Assembly (NCBI GenBank): GCA_007131845.1
Contig: SLPT01000150.1
Coordinates: forward strand, 1 to 6,187
From: Desulfobacteraceae bacterium
GTDB lineage: Bacteria > Desulfobacterota > Desulfobacteria > Desulfobacterales > Desulfosalsimonadaceae
DNA: 6,187 nt
Direction: 5' to 3'
In this document: one piece after another, positions 1 to 5,106 of the stretch
Layout: the number at the start of each line of letters is the position of its first letter
How positions within the stretch are numbered: position 1 is the stretch's first letter
The notes under the pieces: generated by a model
What the model was told of the DNA's origin: nothing
Seen by the model: only the letters and a program-made list of their open reading frames with translations
Databases searched by the model: none
Made by a program: the position numbers and the translations under genes

Positions 1-1
1 A

Positions 2-1303
2 GAACGGGAGTCCGAGCTGCGCAGAAATGCCCTGGCCATGGGCTGGGATCTCAAGCCCCTAGAAGATACAGGCAAACTGTTTCTTATCGATTCCCGGCCC
101 GGCCCGGAGGTGTACCGCGCCGGCGACTATAATCTCAATGGCCTGCTGGCGATACTGGCTGGAAAGTCCGAAACTATGGGCGCCCGCCGGCTGGTCATTG
201 ATTCCATGGACGTGATACTGCGGATTTTCGAGGATTCCACTCGCCAACAGGACCAGCTTTACCTGTTGACGGACTGGTTGAATAAAAAAGCCATCTCAGC
301 GATACTCACCGCCCGGATGATTTCCGAGACCAATAAATTTACCAACCACCAGTTTTTGGAATTTGCGGCCGACTGCCTGATCAAGATGGACGCCCGGGTA
401 GACGGGCAGATTGCCACCCGTCGACTTCGAATCGCGAAATACCGGGGGTCGAGCTTCGGAAGCAACGAATACCCGTATATTATCAGCCAGGGCGGCCTTT
501 TCCTGCTGCCTATCAGCACGATGGAGTTGAAGCACGCCGCCCTGGGTAAACCGATCTCAAGCGGCAGACCGGAAATAGACGAGGTTCTGGGCGGCGGTTA
601 TCGACGTGCATCCAGCATACTTGTCACGGGATCCGCAGGCACCGGAAAAACCACCCTGCTATCGACCTTTGTCGAGGCGGCCTGCAAACGCGGGGAAAAA
701 GTGCTGTTCGTCAACTTCGAGGAATCCGCCGAAGCCATGATGAGCGCGATGTCAAGCATCAACATTGACCTGGACCCTTTCTTGAGGGATGGAACACTGC
801 AAATGATCACAGCCATGCCCGAGTCCATGGGGGCCGAAGAACATTTTTTCCGGGTCTTTCAAGCAATTGAACAATTTGTACCGGATCATGTTTTGGTGGA
901 CGCGGTCTCGGCGACTCTGCGAATCGGCGCGCCGCAGGCAGCTTTCGAATATGTGATGCGGCTGGTCAACACCTGTAAGGAACGCGGCATCACGGCCCTG
1001 ATGAGCAATCAGGGCGGCGGCAGTGCGATAAATATTGAAAAAAGCAGCACCCTGGGCATCTCTTCGCTCGTGGATGCCCTCCTCCTGATGCGCTACTTAC
1101 CCAGAGGCGCCGAAATCGGCCGCCTGTTCGTAGTTGCCAAATCGCGTGGTATGGCCCACTCGAATCAATATCATGAATTCAGGATCACGGATCAGGGAAT
1201 TGTTCTTCAGGGGTCGTTAGAAGACGACGGGCATCCGGGATCGGATCTGAAGGGCGGACAAGGATCTCCTTCGTTTCATCCGCGAACCTGGGAGAGTAGA
1301 TAA
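2..1303 (+). CDS. kaiC: KaiC-family double-domain ATPase (5' end missing)
   Basis: RecA-fold ATPase of the KaiC clock family, expected to form a cytoplasmic double-ring hexamer. The frame is open from base 2, and the residues before the first ATG (base 38) still align with KaiC, ending in RRNALAMGWDL. The ATG at 38 is therefore not the true start. The first codon lines up with about residue 78 of Synechococcus KaiC, so roughly 77 residues, including the CI Walker A, lie outside. Numbering from the Met at 38: CI Walker B RLVIDSMDVI (51-60), CI KYRGSS (134-139), linker ISSGRPEIDEVLGGG (173-187), CII Walker A GSAGTGKTT (198-206), catalytic pair E228-E229, CII Walker B-like LVDA (286-289), and KSRGMAH with the probable arginine finger (368-374). 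The autophosphorylation pair aligns to S342-S343, where cyanobacterial KaiC has Ser-Thr. The tail after about residue 390 is short, Gly/Ser/Pro-rich and unlike the KaiA-binding A-loop and tail. The stop overlaps the kaiB start (TAATG). KaiC family is near certain; true circadian function is not shown. Confidence 0.95.
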   Translation, partial: ERESELRRNALAMGWDLKPLEDTGKLFLIDSRPGPEVYRAGDYNLNGLLAILAGKSETMGARRLVIDSMDVILRIFEDSTRQQDQLYLLTDWLNKKAISAILTARMISETNKFTNHQFLEFAADCLIKMDARVDGQIATRRLRIAKYRGSSFGSNEYPYIISQGGLFLLPISTMELKHAALGKPISSGRPEIDEVLGGGYRRASSILVTGSAGTGKTTLLSTFVEAACKRGEKVLFVNFEESAEAMMSAMSSINIDLDPFLRDGTLQMITAMPESMGAEEHFFRVFQAIEQFVPDHVLVDAVSATLRIGAPQAAFEYVMRLVNTCKERGITALMSNQGGGSAINIEKSSTLGISSLVDALLLMRYLPRGAEIGRLFVVAKSRGMAHSNQYHEFRITDQGIVLQGSLEDDGHPGSDLKGGQGSPSFHPRTWESR

Positions 1304-1629
1304 TGAAGGTTCTCGACAAAAACACTTCCGCTCAAGAGGAGGCTATCCGGAGCCAGCCCCGGCAGCTTATTCTCTTCGTGGTGGGCAATGAACCCAATTC
1401 TCTGCAGGCCCGCCGAAACATGGAACATCTATGCGAGATAATTGACGGGCCTGTTGAATACGAGGTAATCGATGTGCTCGACAATTTCCAAACCGCCCTG
1501 CAATACAATATCCTGGCAACCCCTGCGCTGGTGCGGGTACACCCCGCTCCCCAATTAACCATACTGGGCAACATGAGCGATACGAAACGGATCCTGACGT
1601 TGTTGGATTGCAAGGATCCCGCAAGATGA
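1303..1629 (+). CDS. kaiB: KaiB-like protein
   Basis: Small thioredoxin-like protein of the KaiB family, 108 residues against about 102 for cyanobacterial KaiB. Family motifs appear in the expected order: LFVVGNEPNS (24-33), YEVIDVLDN (53-61), ILATPALVRVHP (70-81) with the conserved prolines, and GNMSD (89-93). In cyanobacteria KaiB switches fold and binds the KaiC CI ring; these motifs span the switching half, but whether this protein switches cannot be read from sequence. It has an extra polar N-terminus of about 18 residues and lacks the long acidic C-terminal tail. The ATG overlaps the kaiC stop, and GGGAG at 1290-1294 lies eight bases upstream, which supports this start. Its own stop overlaps the next start (ATGA). 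Close coupling to kaiC supports a true KaiB partner rather than a stray thioredoxin-fold protein. A KaiB-like domain also serves as the sensor of the kinase SasA, so partnership with the downstream kinase is plausible but inferred. Confidence 0.93.
   Translation: MKVLDKNTSAQEEAIRSQPRQLILFVVGNEPNSLQARRNMEHLCEIIDGPVEYEVIDVLDNFQTALQYNILATPALVRVHPAPQLTILGNMSDTKRILTLLDCKDPAR
1612..1616 (+). promoter_or_regulatory. Ribosome binding site for the kinase gene
   Basis: AAGGA lies nine bases before the ATG at 1626, inside the end of kaiB. It decides the start: the frame could also open at a TTG at 1608, but that would put this site inside the gene, whereas ATG 1626 gives good spacing and an ATGA overlap with the kaiB stop. 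Confidence 0.65.
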
Positions 1630-2942
1630 ATGAACCCAGGCCATCCTATGAAGAGCTCGAAGCTCGACTGGCCCGGGCAGAAGATTTGATTGCGGCACTC
1701 AAGGGCTCTGAGGTGGACGCGGTCCTCGGGCGTGAGGATATTTCCTTTGTCCGGGAACGCAGCGCCGAAGAGCGCGCACGGGCATTTCAAGCTGAACTCG
1801 AACGTCAGGTGGCTGAACGCACAGAATTGGCCGAGGCCAGGGCGATGCAGCTACAGACCATGGCAGGGGAACTGCTCGAGTCTGAAGAGCGTGAGCGAAG
1901 GAGAATCGCCCAGATTCTTCACGATGACCTGCAACAGCATTTGGCCAGTGCCAAACTGCAGTTGCAATCGGTTGACCAATATGCGTCCCATGACCCCATC
2001 TTAATTAAGATTGATAGATTGTTAAAGGATTGCCTTGCCAAAGTACGCAGCCTGTCCCATGAGCTGAGCCCCCCGGTGCTGAATCACTCAGGGTTATATG
2101 CCGCCCTGGAATGGCTGGCTCAACATATCAAGGAGCGCTTCGGATTTATCGTGCAGCTTGAAATTGACACGGAGGAGAGGTTTGAGAACGAAACCTTTAA
2201 GATATTTATTTTCCGGGCAGTGCAGGAACTATTATTTAACTCGGTTAAGCATGCTGGTGTAAATAATGCGAGGGTGGGCCTTTCAACCTCAGATGGCCGC
2301 ATAGTTATAGCAGTAAGCGATCAGGGAAGCGGATTTAACCCCGACCCGAAGTCTCTTTCTGCAAAAAACGGCCTTGGGCTGCTAAGCCTTTGGGAACGCA
2401 CCCAGTTTGTGGGTGGTGAGCTGACAATCGAAAGTGCTCCTGGCCAGGGCAGCCGCTTCACGCTGACGGTCCCTTTGCCAAAGACCAGTGAAAACTTGCC
2501 AGGCGACCCCTGGATCGGGCAAGAAGTCAGTCCACCGAACGTGGGAATTGATGCCTCTGCGGATGAAAACATTCGGGTTCTGCTTGTAGACGATCACCAG
2601 GTGATGCGTGAGGCATTGTGTACGATGCTCCGCAATCACCAGGGAATCCATATCGCAGGACAGGCGTCCAATGGATGGGAAGCCGTCGGACGAGTACGGG
2701 ATTTAAACCCCGATATAGTCTTGATGGATGTCTCTATGCCCGGGCTGAGCGGGGTGGAAGCCACGCGGATGATCAAGTCAAAATGGCCCGAAGTTAGCAT
2801 AATCGGGCTGTCAATGTATGATGATCATCAGATTGTGCAGAAAATGCAACAAGCTGGAGCTAAGGAAGTCATGAGCAAGTCGGGCACTTCAAATGAGCTG
2901 ATGCAGACCATTTACAAGATAGCCCGTTGTGATCAGAAGTAA
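1626..2942 (+). CDS. Hybrid histidine kinase (HisKA_3, HATPase, receiver)
   Basis: Cytoplasmic two-component protein, 438 residues, with no signal peptide or membrane segment. Residues 1-90 are charged, probably coiled coil; the stretch with LIAALKGSEVDAVLG (21-35) resembles the linker found before PAS domains in many kinases, but no full sensor domain is present. The HisKA_3 dimerisation domain has the H-box RIAQILHDDLQQ with phospho-acceptor H99. The ATPase domain shows the N-box ELLFNSVKHA (N205), G1 box SDQGSGF (D232) and G2 box NGLGLLSLWER (248-258). A linker of about 30 residues leads to a receiver (about 315-432) with acidic pair D322-D323, phospho-acceptor D368 in LMDVSMPG, S396 and K418. 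All catalytic residues look intact. The receiver is NarL-like, but the usual LuxR helix-turn-helix is absent and the protein ends soon after the receiver. The ATG overlaps the kaiB stop, so the kinase is probably the output or input arm of the Kai pair. The partner of the receiver is unknown. Confidence 0.93.
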   Translation: MNEPRPSYEELEARLARAEDLIAALKGSEVDAVLGREDISFVRERSAEERARAFQAELERQVAERTELAEARAMQLQTMAGELLESEERERRRIAQILHDDLQQHLASAKLQLQSVDQYASHDPILIKIDRLLKDCLAKVRSLSHELSPPVLNHSGLYAALEWLAQHIKERFGFIVQLEIDTEERFENETFKIFIFRAVQELLFNSVKHAGVNNARVGLSTSDGRIVIAVSDQGSGFNPDPKSLSAKNGLGLLSLWERTQFVGGELTIESAPGQGSRFTLTVPLPKTSENLPGDPWIGQEVSPPNVGIDASADENIRVLLVDDHQVMREALCTMLRNHQGIHIAGQASNGWEAVGRVRDLNPDIVLMDVSMPGLSGVEATRMIKSKWPEVSIIGLSMYDDHQIVQKMQQAGAKEVMSKSGTSNELMQTIYKIARCDQK

Positions 2943-3098
2943 AATCCTATGCCGCGCTGTTATCCATGGAACCCTCGTTTCTCCCTGACGACAATAGTAT
3001 GGGCCAACGTAGTTTTTAGATCTTGCCGGGGATAGCTCCGATCAAAACGGACACGATCTTGTCAAAAACGCGTCTTTCCAACTCAACAGCAAAAGCTT

Positions 3099-3142
3099 GC
3101 CTTTACGGTGAGCACTTTCCATAGTGCTTTAAAGCAAAAGGC
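3099..3142. repeat. Nested inverted repeats, possible RNA hairpin
   Basis: An outer 6-base pair GCCTTT (3099-3104) / AAAGGC (3137-3142) encloses an inner 6-base pair AGCACT (3111-3116) / AGTGCT (3123-3128) with a six-base loop TTCCAT. GCTTTAAAGC at 3126-3135 is a perfect 10-base palindrome that would compete with the inner stem. GCAAAAG occurs as a direct repeat at 3089-3095 and 3134-3140. Lying about 150 bases after the kinase stop, it could be a 3' end structure or an operator, or chance. Confidence 0.35.
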
Positions 3143-3150
3143 CAATTTTA

Positions 3151-3167
3151 CCGAACATTGAGTTCGG
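3151..3167. repeat. Short inverted repeat CCGAAC-5-GTTCGG
   Basis: A perfect 6-base inverted repeat with the five-base spacer ATTGA. It could be a hairpin or a protein-binding dyad. It resembles the Gram-positive type LexA site (CGAAC, four bases, GTTCG) but with one extra spacer base. It lies over 150 bases upstream of the likely exoA promoter, so a direct role there is doubtful. Confidence 0.35.
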
Positions 3168-3301
3168 CATTGTTGACTCGTTGGGATTACATTGCCGATC
3201 GATAGAACTATTTTTTACCAAAACGAAGCATCTTTATTCACCCATAAATCCACAATTTTGAAAGAAAAAAGAAACAGAAATTGTCCGTGTTCGTTTTTTC
3301 A

Positions 3302-3329
3302 ATGATTTTTCGTGAACAGGGCGTATAAT
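3302..3329 (+). promoter_or_regulatory. Probable sigma-70 promoter of exoA
   Basis: A perfect -10 hexamer TATAAT sits at 3324-3329 in AT-rich DNA. The best -35 at acceptable spacing is ATGATT (3302-3307, 16-base spacer), which matches the consensus at only three positions, so the -35 assignment is weak. Transcription would start near 3336 and give a leader of about 44 bases with AAGAAAGGA (3362-3370) as ribosome binding site before the ATG at 3380. Confidence 0.5.
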
Positions 3330-3379
3330 GATTTTACGCTTTTTTTGCTCACTTCAAACTGAAGAAAGGAAGATGGATC

Positions 3380-4171
3380 ATGGCGCAGCATCTGCTCAGG
3401 CTGGTTTCCTGGAATGTGAATGGTCTGAGGGCAGTAATGAAAAAGGGGTTTTTGGAGTCGATGGGCAAGCTGGATGCCGATATTGTGGCCCTCCAGGAAA
3501 CCAAGATCCAGGAGGCGCAGTTGACCGGCTCCATGCGCCGGGTGGATGATTATCAAGCATATTTTTCACACGCTTCCGTCAAAAAGGGATACAGCGGCGT
3601 GGCTGTTTATACGCGTATCCACCCGGATGAGGTCCACGATGGCATCGGGGTGGAGCGTTTTGACAATGAAGGACGCATCATTGAAATGAAAATCGGGGAT
3701 ATAATCTTTTTCAATGTGTATTTTCCGAACGGTCAGATGAGCGATGAGCGCCTTCAGTATAAACTCGATTTCTACGAGGCTTTTTTTGCTCATGCCGATG
3801 ACTGCCGCCGTCGTGGATACGGCGTGATCGTCACCGGGGATTTCAATACCGCCCACAATGAAATCGACTTGAAAAACCCCGCAGCCAATGCCAAGCGATC
3901 CGGCTTTCTACGCATCGAGCGGGACTGGCTGGACCGTATCGTCGACAGGGGGTATGTGGACACGTTCCGCACCTTATACCCGGATAGCGTGAAATATTCC
4001 TGGTGGACCTACCGCTTCAACGCCCGCAAGAACAATGCAGGGTGGCGTATCGATTATTTTTTCGTATCCAGGGATCTGTTTGATAACGGCCGGGTGCATG
4101 ACGCTTTCATAGACAACAGTATCTACGGATCGGATCATTGCCCGGTGGGGTTGGTCCTGGGTATGGGATGA
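3380..4171 (+). CDS. exoA: Exodeoxyribonuclease III / AP endonuclease (ExoA type)
   Basis: Mg-dependent DNA repair nuclease of the exonuclease III / APE1 family, which cuts 5' to abasic sites and trims 3' blocking groups during base-excision repair. It has 263 residues, a normal length, and appears complete. The motifs are all present: SWNVNGLRAV (10-19, metal-site N12), LQETK (38-42, E40), NVYFPNG (112-118, Y114), TGDFNTAHNEID (152-163, D154 and N156), WWTYRFNARKNNAGWRIDYF (208-227, D225) and GSDHCPV (250-256, D252 and catalytic H253). These motifs, such as FPNG and GWRIDYFFVS, fit the ExoA subgroup better than E. coli XthA. Start ATG 3380 follows a good ribosome binding site; another ATG at 3373 is in a different frame. 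It probably has its own promoter after a long gap, so it is likely independent of the Kai unit. The stop overlaps a small ATG frame (ATGA). Confidence 0.96.
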   Translation: MAQHLLRLVSWNVNGLRAVMKKGFLESMGKLDADIVALQETKIQEAQLTGSMRRVDDYQAYFSHASVKKGYSGVAVYTRIHPDEVHDGIGVERFDNEGRIIEMKIGDIIFFNVYFPNGQMSDERLQYKLDFYEAFFAHADDCRRRGYGVIVTGDFNTAHNEIDLKNPAANAKRSGFLRIERDWLDRIVDRGYVDTFRTLYPDSVKYSWWTYRFNARKNNAGWRIDYFFVSRDLFDNGRVHDAFIDNSIYGSDHCPVGLVLGMG

Positions 4172-4281
4172 ACAAAAATGTAAAACCCGACGATTATACG
4201 AGCACCCGCAAGCCTGCCACCGCCGCCCGACTCCGCCGTAAAAAAAAAGAAAGCAGCCCATGGCCAGTCCATACTGGATAA
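4168..4281 (+). CDS. Possible 37-residue basic peptide (doubtful)
   Basis: A short frame whose ATG overlaps the exoA stop (ATGA) and whose end overlaps the start of the iron-sulfur gene. The peptide is basic and low in complexity, with RLRRKKKESS in the middle, and resembles no family I know. The upstream signal is weak (TGGG at 4158-4161). Points for it are the coupled start and that it fills the spacer exactly; points against are its size, composition and the weak signal. It is probably chance, or part of a coupling or slippage arrangement across the nine-A run at 4240-4248. Confidence 0.15.
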   Translation: MNKNVKPDDYTSTRKPATAARLRRKKKESSPWPVHTG

Positions 4282-5078
4282 AGACGCTAATAAACAAAAT
4301 ATACGGCGCCCGGTTTTTCGTCTCCAGGCTGACGCACTACCGCCCGATCGGATGGCTGATCGATCGGATGCTTTTTAAAGACGACAATGTCGTATTCGTG
4401 CCCAAAGACGGAGTAATTGTCGTTGATGAAGAGGCAGAGGCCCCCACCGGTGTTGTGGCGCCCTCGGAAATAGTGGACCATTTCATCAGGAAGGCCTCCT
4501 TCATATGGATCATGGACTTCTGCATCTGCCGGGATTCAGAAGGCTGCCGGGACTATCCGGCCAGCTATGGATGTATTTTTCTCGGTGCGGCTGCAGCCGG
4601 GATCAATCCCAAATTCGGCCGGCCGGCCCCGGTGGAGGAAGCACTGGCCTATGTCCGCAGATGCCGTGAAGCCGGACTGATCCACATGATCGGACGCAAC
4701 CAGCTCGATACGGTCTGGCTGAATATCGGACCGCCTGAAAAACTCATGACCATATGCAATTGCTGCCCCTGCTGCTGTCTCTGGCAGGTGCTTCCCTATC
4801 TCAATTCCGGTATCAGTGGCAAAATAAGCCGAATACCCGGCATTCACATGGAAGTAGGGGAAAATTGCAGCGGCTGCGGCGTTTGTGCAAATGGCATCTG
4901 TTTTGTTGATGCCATCCATATCCGGCAGGGCAAGGCGGTGATTGATCAGGATCAATGCAGGGGTTGCGGCCGCTGCGTGTGCGTATGCCCCGGCGGTGCC
5001 GTGGACGTGATTGTTGAAAATAATGCTTTTGTCGAAAATGCAATAAGGCAGGTATCAAAATCTGCGGATATCAAATAG
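4260..5078 (+). CDS. Cysteine-rich 4Fe-4S dicluster ferredoxin-like protein
   Basis: A 272-residue iron-sulfur protein of unknown role, with 20 cysteines and no clear membrane segment or signal peptide. The C-terminal part is a bacterial two-cluster ferredoxin fold. Motif one has C203, C206, C209 and C214 (CSGCGVCANGIC, with four residues rather than three before the last Cys and no following Pro). Motif two has C233, C236, C239 and C243 followed by Pro (CRGCGRCVCVCP), with an extra C241. Upstream is a second cysteine region: FCICRDSEGCRDYPASYGC (87-105; C88, C90, C96, C105), then H142 in LIHMIGRN, and ICNCCPCCCLW (165-175) with six cysteines in eight residues. I recall similar uncharacterised proteins from anaerobes; none has a function I can name. 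Start ATG 4260 is well fixed because an in-frame stop lies at 4239-4241 with no other start codon between; the ribosome site is weak (A-rich, GAAAG). It may be co-transcribed with exoA. Electron transfer or redox sensing is inferred. Confidence 0.9.
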   Translation: MASPYWIKTLINKIYGARFFVSRLTHYRPIGWLIDRMLFKDDNVVFVPKDGVIVVDEEAEAPTGVVAPSEIVDHFIRKASFIWIMDFCICRDSEGCRDYPASYGCIFLGAAAAGINPKFGRPAPVEEALAYVRRCREAGLIHMIGRNQLDTVWLNIGPPEKLMTICNCCPCCCLWQVLPYLNSGISGKISRIPGIHMEVGENCSGCGVCANGICFVDAIHIRQGKAVIDQDQCRGCGRCVCVCPGGAVDVIVENNAFVENAIRQVSKSADIK

Positions 5079-5106
5079 CGTTTCGCCTTTCTTATGATTG
5101 AGCCTT

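Larger units (their letters stand above)
2943..3379. other. Non-coding gap between kinase gene and exoA
   Basis: This 437-base stretch has no frame that I would call a gene; the longest start-to-stop frames are short and look like no known family. It becomes AT-rich from about 3190. It contains three small palindromic elements in the first half (3027-3040, 3099-3142, 3151-3167), a 7-base inverted repeat ACAATTT/AAATTGT at 3252-3258 and 3278-3284, and a probable exoA promoter near 3302-3329. None of the hairpins is followed by a T run, so I do not see a standard intrinsic terminator for the kinase gene. Confidence 0.6.

Noticed and set aside
38..40. ATG at 38 as the true start of the KaiC gene
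   Set aside because: The frame is open to the window edge and the residues before this Met align with KaiC; without them the CI domain would lack its core, so the gene is cut by the window.
1608..1610. TTG start for the kinase gene
   Set aside because: ATG 1626 has an AAGGA nine bases upstream and an ATGA overlap with the kaiB stop; the TTG has no comparable signal.
1332..1790. 152-codon open frame on the minus strand across kaiB and the kinase start
   Set aside because: It lies fully opposite two genes with clear family motifs and overlapping starts, and its translation shows no recognisable domain; it is a shadow frame.
2949..3035. 28-codon frame just after the kinase stop, considered as a remnant of a lost LuxR DNA-binding domain
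   Set aside because: The translation contains no helix-turn-helix-like pattern and no similarity to LuxR domains that I can see.
3027..3040. CGGGG-ATAG-CTCCG hairpin as terminator of the kinase gene
   Set aside because: The five-pair stem has a G-T wobble and is not followed by a T run, so it does not meet the pattern of an intrinsic terminator.
3328..3549. 73-codon plus-strand frame overlapping the start of exoA
   Set aside because: It runs out of frame through the conserved exoA N-terminus and has no family resemblance.
4536..4955. 139-codon minus-strand frame inside the iron-sulfur gene
   Set aside because: The plus strand encodes ferredoxin motifs over the same bases; the minus frame has no family features.
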